From positions 62,001 to 126,000 of the forward strand of contig JAEHOE010000192.1 of NCBI GenBank assembly GCA_016858145.1: a stretch of 64,000 nucleotides of DNA. The letters run 5' to 3'. This DNA is from Edaphochlamys debaryana. Taxonomy: Eukaryota; Chlorophyta; Chlorophyceae; Chlamydomonadales. The notes below the pieces were generated by a model. It made no database searches. It worked only from the letters and a program-made list of their open reading frames with translations, and was not told the origin of the DNA. Made by a program: the position numbers and the translations under genes. This document shows, in pieces, positions 45,401 to 58,400 of this stretch (positions are counted from its first letter, which is position 1; every line of letters starts with the position of its first letter).

Positions 45401-46408
45401 AATAAGAATGCCCAGGCAAGGGAGGGGAGCCCGGGCCCTGCAGACCAGCTCCAAAGCTTGGAGGTGAAGCTCCCCGTCCCCACAAAAATGTCTCACTACC
45501 GTGACATATATAGGTCGTCTCCACCCGAGGATTCGATTGCAATTACTGCTGCCAAAGCCTCCGCTTTGTAAAGTTGTACCAAGCATCCTCAAGTTAACAG
45601 CTAACACGCCAACTGCGGGCTGGGAAACCACACAGGAACGGTGTAGGGCCAAACGCGAGTCGGCAGCATCAGGCTGCCGGCGTAACAACACGCCAAGCTA
45701 GAGGGACACGACAGTTAGGGGCCCAACAAAGAGGTGGCCGGCGTGCGTGTCCCCGGGCGGAATGAATGCTCACCTCCTCTGGCAGGAGGGGGCGTCCCGG
45801 GTGTCATGGCTTTGCCGACAGAAAGTAGGCCCGTCTTATGTCACAAGCCATATTGGTAAGGCAGACCATGAGCTCCGTTGCCCCTGCGCCTTGCTAAGCA
45901 GTAACAGCTCATGCAACCCGCGCGACAGCCAAATACATGTGTACATCGTCCTTGGGGCAGTACGTATCTCACCCTACCCCCAAACAAGGAATCTCTAGAT
46001 GAGCTGACTCTGCAGCCACGCCTCGTGTGTGGGCTGGTGTAAGACCCTGGCCCAACAGCGGCGCACAACCCTCGCACCACGCGTTCTGTCGGCGTCAATT
46101 GCAGCCCGGACGCTAGCTTCGAGCCCCGCTTGCTTAGGACGAGCGCGTGGAAGACAAGCACCCAACTAGGGGGTTGCAGGCCCGCAGGCAAAAAGGTTCA
46201 TTTTGTACGGTAGCACCGGCATGAATCTGGCGCGCGGTTGCGCACGCCAGTTGCAGCAACCTTACCCTGGCTTGTATGAGATTGTATAGTAATGCGCTAC
46301 AGTGACCAGCCCGGCGATTTCTTCCTTTCCCATGCCCTCGCTGCGTGCGCCGTCCTCTCCCCGACACAGGTCCGCTGCTTCCGGCCTCCCCTACGCTGCC
46401 AACACATA
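42497..46408. other. 3.9-kb convergent intergenic region, relatively AT-richer
   Basis: It lies between the stop codons of the MYB gene (+) and the cyclase gene (-) and must contain both 3'UTRs. It has visibly more A and T than the rest of the window. It carries short simple repeats (TCTATCTATC near 44150, a TCCGGTCC-type run near 43930). The longest ORFs (43169-43723 plus, 43156-43488 minus) lack recognisable motifs. No transposase, reverse transcriptase or terminal repeats were recognised. Confidence 0.5.
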
Positions 46409-49400
46409 TTACCACATCCACCGCACCCCGGGCACGGGCGGCGCAGGGGCGACGAGCGGGAACGAGACGCCAGCTCCCCCGTCGGCCCCCCGAGCGAGCG
46501 AGGCCGCTGCTGGCTCCGGCGCCTCCTCCCATGCGCGGCTGTGCCACGGGCTGTCGCCCTCCCTCAGCAGCCGCCGGGGGCTGTTGGCCTCGGAGCCGGG
46601 GGCGCTCAGCTGCGGTAGCGCCGCCAGGGAGGGCGGGGCCAGGGCGCTGCTGCCCGTGTGGGGCTGCAGCGGGGACAGGTGCTCCCCCCCGGCACTGCCC
46701 GGGGAGTCACCCAGGTGGGCGCTGTCCTCCCCCGAGGCGGGGCACAGCGGCGGCGCGGGGCGCAGGGCGCGCCCGGCCCCAGGCGCCGGGGGCTGCGGCA
46801 CGGAGGAGCGCTGGGAGGGGGCCGGCGGCTGGGGCAGCGGCAGCGGCAGTGAGGGGGCGGCGTGCGGCTGGGAGCGCTGTCGGAGCAGCGCGGGCACCGG
46901 CTGGTGGCTGGGGGGCCAAGCGCTGCCGCCTGGGCTGCCCGGGTGCGGCGGCCGCCAGGGCACACCCCCGCGGGCGCCCGGGGAGCCCGCCGCCCCGGCC
47001 GCCGCAGGGCCCCAGCTGCCGCTGCCGCTGCCGCTGCCGCTGCCGCTGGAGCCCAGCAGGCCCTCGCGCGCCCGCCGCGGGGACATGAGTAGCTCGAACA
47101 CGCCGTCCACCTGCTCCGCCCCCTCTCCCTCTCCCTCGGCCGTCTCCTCCTCCTCTTCGCTACCGCCCGGGCTCTGGGCCAGCCAGGAGGAGGCGTTCCG
47201 CGGCCGCGCCTCCGCCGCGTCCGCGCCCGCGCAGCCCGATGTGCCCTGCCGCGCCAGCGCCGCCTCCCGCTCCCACTCCTGCGCCACGGGGCCCTCGCGG
47301 AGGTCCCCTCCGCAGGGGTCGGCGCGTGGCGCTGGGAAGGCGAAGGGCGCTGCGGCTGCGGCTGCGGCCGCCTCGATGCGCGCCGAGGGCGGCGGCGGCC
47401 AGCTGCTGGGCGTGCGGCGCGGGGCGGGCATCAGCACGGGCACGGGCCGGGGCGGGGACGCGGCGGCGGATGCGGGGGGCGCAGGCTCGTGAGCCGCGGC
47501 CGGGACAGGCGGCAGCCAGCTCCTTAGCCTAACCCCACTCCAGCCTCCACCCTCGGCTGCACCCGCATCAAAGGGCTGGGCCTCCGCCGCCCGCACCTCC
47601 TGCCCCTGCCCCTGCCCGCGCTGAGGCGGAGAGGCGTACAGCTCAGCGCTCTCGAGAGCGCCCACGCCCGCGCGGAGGCTCAGGTCTGGCGGCCCTGCGG
47701 CCCCGCCCGTGCACCAGCCCACGCTGCCCTCCGCGTCCGCACCCGGACCCCGCGCCCTGGGGGTGGCACTGGCGGGGCCCTCGAGGCCGCCCGCATCCGC
47801 CGCTCCCTCGTCCCCCTCGTCCACCCGCTCACACAGGGGCAGGGCGGGGTGCGGCCCGTGCGCAAAGCCCTCGAGCGAGGAGCGGTGCCGCAGCAGGACC
47901 AGACCGGACAGTCCGGACAGTCCGGACAGTCCGGACAGGCGCAGGGAGCCCATGGAGCCGGCGCTCAGCAGCGTGGCGGTGCCGCTGGGACTGCCCCCCG
48001 TAAAGCAATCGCTGTGGAAGGTGCCGCCGCCGCCGGGCGACGTGCCAGCTGCCGCAGCGGCCTGCGAGAAGCCGTAGCCGAAGCAGCCGCCGGCCGCCTC
48101 AGCCCCGCCGCCGCCCACAGCGCCATACGCGGGGGCCAGGAAGGGGCTGAAGGCCCCCCCGGTGCCCCCACTCGGCCCTGGCCAGGGGGAGGACGGGGAG
48201 GCGCCCAGCCGGGCCGCACGCTCCGCCGCCGCCGCGAGTGCCGCAATGGCGGCTCCGCGGTCCGAGTGGCTTCGGCCCAGGGCCCCCGCGCGCCCCGGCA
48301 CGGGCACGGGCGCGGGCTCGGGCTCGGGCACGACCACAGGCGGGGCTGCGGGCGGGGCGGGGTTGCTCGAGGCCACACTGACGGCCGGGGACACACCGGT
48401 CCGGTGCTCCGCCGCCGCCCATGCGGCGGCGAGGCCAGGGTGGGGCGCAGGCGTGGGAGTGGGCGTGGGCGTGCTTCCAGAACCCGACGTCCTCTGAGCC
48501 CCGCCCGAGCTGCCCGCCCCGCCAGGGCTGGTGCCGAGGAGGGCGTGCTCCGAGCGCCAGGGGCCCTCCAGCGCAGCCGACCCGCCCCGGGCTGGGGCCA
48601 TGGCTGTATTCTCCTCCTCCTCCTCCTCCTCGATCTCGGGGTGCGGGGCGCGGGGCCGCAGCAGGTGCTGCGGCTGCAGGGGCGTGTACTGGGGCTGGGG
48701 GGCGGGGGCGGCGGGCGGCGCGTCATGGTGCCCTGGGAAGGGCGTGAGCGGTTTGAGGTGCTGGCGTGGCGGCTGCGGAGCACCGGTTTGGGGCCAAGCA
48801 GACGGGGTGGGGCCGCGGGACGAGTAGTAGGGTGCTGCCGTGTGGTAGGGGGACAGCCCCATGAGGCCCGCAGCGGCGGCCGCCGCCAGCTGTGCGCCCG
48901 AGCCGAAGCCCCGCCGCAGCGCTCCGGGCGTGAACCCGCCCGCCCCTCCGCCCGCAGGCATCCCGGCCCGGTGGGCGGAGAAGGTGCGGACCAGAGGGGC
49001 TTGGCGGGTGCCGGGCGGCCGGGAGGGGGCGGGCCAGGCGCCGGGGGTGCCGCCCGTCGCGTCCGACGCGCCCCAGGGGCTGAGCAGGCGGCTGCTCCCG
49101 GTGCCGGTGCCGGTGCGCGAGAGCGTGCTGGTGCCCATGCCCGTGTCCGTGGCGGAGCGTGCGCCCGGGCCCCCGCTGCAGACGCCGCTGGCCGCGGTGG
49201 ACAGGGCGGCGGGGTGGGGCGGCGGGCGGGGGCGGGGGGGCAGCGGCGTGCAGAGGGCTGACGTGGCGCGGCTGGGTGTGTGCGCCAGGGACCGTGCAGC
49301 CGCCGCCTGAGCCGCGGCCTCGGCTGCACGGGGCGCGAACCTGCGGGGGGAGGCGGGGGCAGAGGGGAGGGGGCGGGGAGCGTGATGGGGGGCACGGTTG

Positions 49401-52400
49401 CCGGCATGTGCACGGGGACGGTCCTGCGCATGTGCTGCCCCTAGCCCTGCTGCCACGTTTGCGCCCCCTCCTCCCCGCCCGGGCTCACTCGCACACGAAG
49501 ACCCCCTGCGGCGCCCACAGCCCGCTCAGCCGGTGGTTGCCCGGGGGGGCCAGCGGCATCAGCGACAGGTCCTCAGCGCCCAGCCGCCCTCCGCCGCCCC
49601 CGCCTAGTCCGCCTCCCAGTCCGCCTCCTCCTAGTCCGCCGCCGCCGTCCCAGCTGGGAGTGCCACGGGCCGGCGAGGCGCAGGCGGCGGCGCAGGGAGC
49701 GGCGCCCCGCGGGAGGGAGGCGGAGGCCTCCTGTGCGGGCGAGCCGCAGCCGCCGCTGGCTGCCCCCGCGCTGTAGAGCTGAGCGGCGGGGGCCGCCGGG
49801 GGCAGCAACGGGGCCGGGGCGTGGGGCGCGGGCAGGGGCGGCTCCTCGACCCATGCTGAGTGCGCAACAGGCAGCAGCAGGCGGGCCGCCGCTGCCAGGA
49901 CGCCGCCGCTCCTGCCCCCCGCCCCAGCCTCAGTGCCCAGGCTGGGGCCGGCGCTTGGGGCGCCGAGGCTTCCGGCGAGGGCGGGCAGCGGCACCGCTCC
50001 GGCGAGGGCGGGGGTGGCGGGCTCGGGCTCGGCGCCGAGAGGGGTCCACGCGGCCCCGTGGGGCCCCAGCAGCCCCTCCAGGCGGCTGGCGCAGCGCCGC
50101 AGAGACCCCGCCCAGCCCCCGCCCCCGGCCGCAGCCACGTCAGCAGAGAGGGCCGCGGCCTTGGCTGCGTTGCCGCCCGACGCCGGCTCTGGGGGCGGCG
50201 ACTGCGGCGCCTGGCGCACTCGGGGCTCCCGCAGGCTCAGGTGGCGGCGCAGAGTGGACCACGCCCCGGGGCGGGCGCCGTCGGCCGGGGCCTGGGGCAG
50301 GGCCTGGGGCAGGGCCTGCGGTGCGGCCTGGCGGTCCAGGCTGGGACGCGGCTGCTCCGCTGCCTGGCCCTCGCCCGGGTTGACGCCCTCCGCCTCGGCC
50401 GCCTGCCGCGCCGCCGCCGCCGCCTGCCGCGCCGCCGCCTCCGCCGCCAGCTGCCGCTGCGTGGCTGCGTCGCACAGCACCTGGCCGCTGGCCGCCACCA
50501 TGGACAGCCGCACCGCTCGGGACACCAGCCTTGGAGGTGGGGGGCAGGGGGGGGGCAGGTGCGGGGAGGGGGGTTTTGAGGCCGAGCGCAGGGATGACAG
50601 GGCGCAGGGTGCAGCGGGGTCTCTCGGGACAGCGGCCCTCGAGAGGTACCCTGAGTGCCCCCTGCGCTACAGTCTCATCCCTCGCCTCAGCCCCGCCGCC
50701 CCGCCCCCCGCTCGCCTGCCCGTGTAGGTCAGGGCGTGGCTCCGGGCCGACACCGCCCAGTCGCTGCTGCCGGTGGACACACCCACGTGGATCCTGGGGG
50801 GGGGGATGGGCAGTGGCTTTGCTTGACTGATTGTCGGGACACTCGAAAGAAGGTCGGTGCAAAGAAACGCCATGAAGTGACGGCAAGAGTGGGGCTCCCG
50901 AGCCCGCACGCCCCCCGTACCTGAGGCCCCTCAGCAGCAGCCGCCCGCGCGAAGGTGTGCCCTCCGGAGGCAGGGCGGCCCACACGGGCGAGGGCAGCGG
51001 CGGCGCCTGGCCCGGCTGGGGCACGCGCAGCAGACCCAGCCGCGGCGGCACCGCGGCAGCCGCAGGCGCTGGCAACGGCACGAGCACTGCAGGGGCCGGG
51101 GCCCGGGCCTGCCAGCCGACGTCAGCAGCCGCCTCCACTGGGCCCCACAAAGCCCCGAGCACTGAACCCGTAGGCTCGGGCTGGCCCTCGAGGCAGCCCT
51201 GTGCCTCCCCAGGGCCCAGCCCGGCGGCGCCCTCGTCGGCTTGGGCCTGGGTCGGGTCGACTGCGGGCCCCTCCGCCGCCACCTCCTCCACCCCGTCCTC
51301 CACCCCCTCCGCCGCCGCATCCTCCATCTCCACGGCCTCCTCCCGCGCTGCGTCCGCGGCCTGGGCTGCAGCGGCCGAGGGGGAGGTGGAGGCCAGGTGG
51401 CAGGCCAGAGCCTCCAGGGCAGCCAGGCCGCGCGCAGGGGCCTCGGCCACCGCCTCCTCCGCCTCCGCCTCAGCCACAGCTGCCTCCGCGACAGCCTCGT
51501 GGGCTCCGCCAGCGCCTGGCCCCGGTGGCCCCTGGGGACCCGGGCGGCAGTCGAGGCTGCGCCGTCGCCCGCCCCAGGGGCGGAAGGACGGGGCGGGGGC
51601 GGCGAGGGAGGCGGGGCGGTCGGGGCGGTGGTTGAAGGTGAGGCGCAGCGCTGCGGCGAGGGCCATGGGGGTGGCGAGGGGCTGCAGCGGGGGCGGCGGG
51701 GGTGGGGGCCGGGGGACGTGCGCTGGGGGCGGGGGCTGTGTGGACGGCCGGCGCTGGGGCTGCGGCTCCGGGTGGGGCAGCGTGTGCGTGCGGGGGTGGG
51801 GGCAGGGGCGGGGTCCCTGCGGGCAGATGTCGATGGAGTGGCGGTGGCGCCGCAGGGGCGCGGCGGCGGGCTGCCGTGACACGGGCTGGAGGGCCTCTGG
51901 GTCTGAGGGGGCGGTCAAGAGGGATAGGGGTGGTGGTGATAGGAGTGACTGTCTCTCCGCGCAAGTTGAGCGGTGCCATTTGCACGGTCAGGTGGCCAGG
52001 GGCTATCATGCGCGGGTGAGAGCCAGGGGCAGGGACACACGGCGCTGCATCCTCCGCCCGCTGCACCCCAGCCACCCACCTATGTCGACACTCCAGCGGC
52101 CTCGGCGGGCGCCGGGGGTCGGCCCTGTGTCGGCCCCCGGGAGCCCAGGGCCGGGGCGGGGCGCAGGGGCGCGGGCGGTGGAGGGCCTGGGGAGCGGCGG
52201 CAGTGAGGGCAGGGGTGAGAGGGCACCAGGACCTGAAGAGGGACTGCCCCGCCTGGCACGGCCAGAGAGACCGGGGGCGGTGCGAGCGTGCGCCCTCCCT
52301 CCCGCGCACCTGTTCTGCGGGCCGCATGGCACGGTGGGGGGGTGGGCAGACGCCCGGGACACGAGCGCATCCCAGGCCGCCGCCAGCGCAGCCGCGGTGG

Positions 52401-55400
52401 GCAGCGAGGCGCGGCGGCCGGAGCGGGGCACAGCGGGGGGCCCGCCCGCGCCGCCGCTGGGGGTGGAGCAGGCGCCGGCGGGGACCCCGCTGCTGCTGAG
52501 GTTGGGGGGGCGCTGGAAGGGCCCCGTGCCGGTGACGCTGCCCGCGGCCGTGCAGGTGCCGGTGCCCGGGCGGGGGCGGTGCCCGAAGCTGCTGCGGTCG
52601 CGCGAGGCTGCGCGGCTGAGGGCGGCCAGGGAGCTCCGGCGCCCGCTCAGGCCCAGGCCGCTGGCGCGCGGCGAGCCCAGCCCCGGCGCCTCCTCCCCCG
52701 CCCGGCCCTCCCGGTCTGTGCCGCCCTCTCCCTCTCCCTCCCCCTCCGGCAGCCACACGGCCTCCCCCAGCTCGTGGGCCAGCAGCTCCTCCTGAGAAGG
52801 GGCGGGAGGGAGGGGGGGAGGGGGGGAGGGAACGAAAACAGCTCGCGTTCAGGGCTCACCGGAGACCTAATGGAAAAGCGAAGGCCGCTGGGCGGGCCCC
52901 GGCAGAGCGTCCATGCGAACAGGCCCGGCAGCTGCACCCGAGCCTGCTCCCGCCCCCGCCCTCCCCACCGGCCAGGGCGCCGCCAGCAGCTCGGCTCTCA
53001 GCCCCAGCGCCCAGCCCAGCGCGGCCAAGGGGTGGGGGAAGGCGGCGCGGAGCTCCCCGGGCGAGGCGGACACCTGGGGAGGGACGGGGCCAGGATAGGA
53101 GGAGGCAGGCCTTGAGACGCCGGACTGGACGCGAGGAGGATGCAGCCACGCCATCCCCCACCTGTCCCCCGCAACCCCTACCCCCGCCCCTTCCTCACCA
53201 GGTAGCCCCCATCCACTCGGGCCAGTGCCGCCGCCGCAGTGCCCAGCAGCAGCCGCAGAGCCTCGGCCGCGGCGGAGGCGGAGGTGGGGGCGGGGCCCTG
53301 GGGTCCCGCCCCGCCCCCTCCCCCCTCCGCAGCGCTGCCCCAGGCCAGCAGCTCTGCGGCCGCCGGCACCCGCACCACGGCCAGGCTGAGGCGGCCCAGG
53401 GGGGCGGCGTACACGTCCTGCAGGGGGGGCGGGGGGGGGGGGAGCAGGGGAAGGTGGCGCGAAGGTGGGATTGTCACGAAGAGGGATGAGTGGGTGGGGC
53501 AAGGGCGTGAGCGTCATTGGAGTAGTGGGGCATCCTCGCCGCCCCACCGCGCCTGTTGGCCCCACACGCCCGCCCGCACCTGTAGCAGCGGCCGCTCCTT
53601 GGGCAGGCGCGGGGGCGGGAGCAGCGCCAGGCGGGGGGCGAGGAGCGGCGAGGTCACACAGAACAGCCGCTCCAGGCCCAGCAGCTGGTCGGGGGAGGGG
53701 GCGGGGGCGGGGGCGGAGGGGGCGGGGGTGCGGGGGGCGGCCTTGGCCAGCCTGGGGGTGGCCGCCGCGCGGGTGCTGGGGCTGGGGCTGGGCCAGGGGC
53801 CGCGGGCGGTGCGCGGCGTCCCGTCCGCAGCGCCCTCGTCCCTCCACTGCCCCCCGCCCCCTGCAGGGGTGGGCGTGCCTCCCGGCCGCAGGAGGTCCCA
53901 CGACACGGGGCGGACCGGGGAGGCCTCCGGGCTGAGGGGGAGGGCGTGGGGGCCGGCGGGAAAGGGCTCGTCGCGCCGTGAGCCGGGGGTGCCGGAGGGC
54001 GGGGGCGGCGGGAGCCGGTGCAGCGGCGGCGAGGGCGGGGAGGGCCGGCTGTGGTCGTAGCTGTGGCGGTAGGCTGCTGACCCTGAGGCTGCGGAGGTGG
54101 GGCGGCTGCGGTAGGGCGGGCCCGGGTCGAGGCTGTACCGCAGCGGGGTGCCGCCGCCAGTGGGGCCGTTCGCGTCGTGTGGCGAGGCGAGGGCGAGGGC
54201 GGCGTGGTGCCACGAGGGCGGCTGGGCGCGGGGCGGTGGGGTGGGCGGCGGTGGGGGCGCCTGCGTCACTCCTAGCTGGAGCACCTTCGGGGGTGGGGGC
54301 AGGGTGGGGGAGGAATTCAGGGGGAGGTCATGTATGGTACAGGTAAGGGGAGAGCGGGACACGCAGCGAGGGCACAGGAAGCCAAGGCAGAGCAAGAAGG
54401 AGCAAACGCATGAGGTGTGCTCAGTCACAGGTCATCCCTTCGTCACCACACCACGCAGACCCCTTGCCACCACAGTCCCCCCACCCACCCACCAGCGTTC
54501 CCGGCGGCCTGCCCCCCAGCCCGCTGCACTCGGCCGCCAGCGCCGCGTGCGCCCGCCCCGACAGTACCACGCAGCCCCCCTGCGCGGCGTCGGCCGTGGC
54601 CCGCGCCGCCACCACGCACGGACCGCCGTACACCATACGTGCGGCGGCGGCGTTGTACTGCAGCTCGGCGGGGGCGGGACGAGCGAGGGAGATGCCCACT
54701 CGCACGCGCAGGCCCCTGCGGAGGCAGGGGGGCAGGACAGGGAGGAACGTCCGTGAGCCGAAGCGAGGGCCGGACGTCAGAAAGCACATACAGCGCAACC
54801 CCTCTCGAGCCACCCCCACCGCGCCGCGCCTCACCTGAACAGCAGCCGCCGCGGCCCCGCCTCCGCCGCCCCGCCCTCGCCGGCGGCCGCAGCGCGCATG
54901 GTGGCACCCAGCGTGCGGACCTGTGCCCCGCTGTCCGCAGCGCAGGGGCCGGCAGCGGCCAGGGGCGCCCAGGCCCCCGCCGGCTGACCCCCGGGCTCGT
55001 CCGCACCGGGGCTGCCCGGGGCCGCCTCTGGGCCCCCCACGCTCGCCCCAATGGCGCTGGCGAAGGCGGCGGTGGCGGTGGCGATGGCGTGGCTGGCGTT
55101 GGACCAGTACAGCTCTGCAAACACACCGCCCAGGCCGGGTCCCGGGCCCGGGCCCACGCCGGGTCCCGGGCCCAGGCCCAGGCCTCCGTACCCTGTGTAC
55201 CCTGTGGCTGTGAGCCCGAAGGCCGCTGCCACGTCGTCCACCTCCTCCGCGCCCCAGCCCCACGTCTCCGCCCGCGCCACCGCCGCAGCGGCCGCGGCGA
55301 GGGTGCCGCCTGAGACGGCGGAGCTCGCATACACAGCAGAGTAGCCCCCGCGTCCCACCGCCTCGGCCTCCCAGCCGGCCAGCCCCCCCAGCCCAGAGCC

Positions 55401-58400
55401 CACGGAGCCGCGGGTGTCGCCGCGTGGCCCCAGTGTGCAGTAGCGGGGCCCCAACAGGCCCTGCAGGGCGGGGCCCGTGCCCGAGCCCGCACCAGGACCT
55501 GGGCCTGAGACTACGGCCTGGGTTACGTAAGGGTACTGGCTGGGGTCTTGGCAGGTGAAGGGGCCGGGGTAGCGGTCGGTGCCGCTGAATGCATCCATGG
55601 GGGTGCAGGGGGGCGGCGGCTGGGGGGGCGGCGGCGAGGCGAGGCCCGCCGAGGGCAGGCCGAGGGGGTCCCAGGCGGCCGCGGGGCAGGGGTCGGGGCT
55701 GACGGGCGACCAGGCCACCAGATGGGGAGCGGCCCGCGCCCCGGCCGCGGCGGTCCCCGCAGCGCCCCCGAACAGGGACTCGGGGCGCACCCGGCAAGCC
55801 CCTGGGCAGCCATCGCCCTCCCCACCGGCCCCGGGCGCCACCCAGCCCCACTCTCCGGCCCGCAACAGGCCCTGACCGGCCGCAGGCACCACCGCAGGCG
55901 CAGGAGCCGGCAGGCCACCACTGCGCTCCGCGCCCAGCCCCAGCCCCGGCACCAGCCCCGGCCCCGGCGGCATGAGAGCCGCGAGGGCCGCTGCGTGGTC
56001 AGCGCTGCGGCAGCGGTCCAGCCAGCGCACCGCCGGGCCGCCGCCGGGCGCAGCGGCGCCCGCTGCCCCACCGCCGCCGGCCCAGAAGCCCGAGGGGGCG
56101 AAGGGGCTGAGCGCTGGGTCATCGGCGGCGGCTGGGTGCCGGGGACTGGGCACTGTGGCGACTGCACCCGGGGTGGAGACGCTGGGGGTGGGGGTGGCGG
56201 GGAGGGGGGGCAGGCCGCCCTCGCCCGGGTACAGGTGGCTGCTGGCGGCAGCGCCGGGGCGGGTCCGCGGCAGGGAACGGGGCAGGGGCGGGGGGTGCAG
56301 GGGCGGGGACTCGGGGTCGCTGACGGGGGAGGACGCGGCCGGGGCGTGGGCGAAGGCGTTGGAGGAGGAGACGTCCACGGTGACGGTGGCTGTGGCGGTG
56401 GAGGTGTCGGTGGCGGCGGTGGCGCAGGCGCAGGCGCCGGGCGGGGCAACAGCGTAGCGCACGGAGCGAGGGGTGTAGGAGGAGAGGGCGGGCGGGGGGA
56501 GGCGGGGTGCGCTGCCGCCTCCGCCCAGGGCGCTGAGGGCGGCGGTCGCGACGGCGCGGCCCGAGCCGCTGAGGGAGGTGAGGGCGTGCAGCAGGGCGCT
56601 GCGGCCGCCGCCCCCGCCGGGCCCCGTGACGCCGCCCCGCCGGAAGCCCGGCAGGTGGTCGCAGCCGCCGCCCGCACCGCCCCCCGTGCCCCCGAACCCG
56701 GCCCCACTGGCCGTGTTGCGGAGCCCCGCCCCCGAGGCCAGCCCGGGGGCCGCAGGGGCGTCGGCCGCAGGGCCGTGCATGCCCGGGGCGGGGGGCCAGC
56801 GCATTCCGGTGTCGGTGGGGGCGGGGGCGGCGGTGCCGGGGGCCGGCCCCGAGGGGCCCGTGGCGGCGGCGGCTGCGTGGCTGAAGGGGTAGCCCGGGGG
56901 CAGGCGCGTGTAGACGGGGCGGCAGATCTGGGGGGGGGTGCACACGGAAGGATGGTGGGCCATTGTCAGCGGCAGGGCGGACAGGTACCCAATACAGTGG
57001 CCGTGGCTTGAGGCGCCACACCGCCGGCATTGCCACAGCAACCGTCTTTTCCACATGGCCTGTCCGACTGGGACCCATCGCACCTACACATAGACCCCTT
57101 ACGCACCCCTGCGAAGTACCGGCATCCCCGTCGCCAGCCCGGCGCCTCCAACGGGGTAGTGAGCCCCCCCTCCCCTCACCTCCTGCTCCAGCAGCTGCCG
57201 GGGCCAGGGCACAGCCAGCAGCTGAGCCTAGGGGGGAAGGGAAGGGGGAGGGAAGGGGTGTTGATTGCTGAGCGGGATCGCGCCGATGCCAGGGAGGGAA
57301 GGGGGAGGGAAGGGGGAGGGCGGAGGCGCAGCTGAGGGCCGCGCTCTGTCCAGAGCTCCGCATCCCCCGCCCCCGAAACCCTTCGCGCGCCGGGCGCCCC
57401 CTCCCCCTACGAGGCCCCCTCCACACGCACCCCTCCTTCCCCCCCCGCACCCCCGCCCCCCACCTGCAGCTCCAGTCCGAAGGCCACTGCGGAGCGCACC
57501 GTGGGGAAGGCCAGCACGAACGAATCACCCTGGGGGGGGGAGGGGGGGAGAGACAGACCGGCACTGTCAGGGTCGGACCTCTGTCCGTGCGCCCCCGAGC
57601 ATGGCCAACCAACAAACTCCAAACACACCATTTCTCTCTCCCGGCCTGGACTTGCGCCCCTCATCTGCCGGCCATTCCCCCTGACCCCTGACCCCCCCCC
57701 CCCGCACCTCCGTGGCGCTCTCGTACCCCCCGTGCCTCAGCGCCAGGCGCCGCACGGTGCGGTGGTGGGCGTCCAGCGCCCGCGCCACCACGTCCGCGGG
57801 GAGCAGCTCCCACAGCGTGGTGGAGGACTGGGGGGCGGGAGGGGGGTCACAGGCGGGCAAGGTGGAGCGCGGACAAAGGAGTGGGCAAGGGCCCTCGGGG
57901 GCGGCGCTTGCCGGTACCTCATGCGGTTGCGAGCCGTGACGTGCACTCCTCACAACACCGTCCCCGCCTTCCCAGTCCTGCCCCTCACTGCAAGCCCCCC
58001 CCCCCACCTCGATGTCGGTGCACACCAGCGCCACCTCCACCCCCGGCCGGGGCACCAGCACCCCGCGCCGCCCGCCACCGCCCAAGCCCCCGCCGCCAGC
58101 GGCAGCGGCCCCAGCGCCCCCACCCCCAGCGTCCAGGCAGCCCCGGCCGCCGCACGCCGCCTCCGCAGCACCCGCCACCGCCGCCGCCATCTTGCCACAG
58201 CCGCCGCAGCCGCCGCAGCGGCGCCGGCGGACGAGGAGCACCGCCGCCGCTACCGCAGCCGCCAGTGCCGCCGCCCCCGCCAGGCCCCCCACCAGCGCCG
58301 GAGCCCAGCGGTGCAGCTCGGCCTCCCCGGCCGCGTCCACGGCTGCGCCAGGGGCGGGGGGAGGGGGTGGGGCGCGGCCAATGGAGACTTGCCCTGTGCA

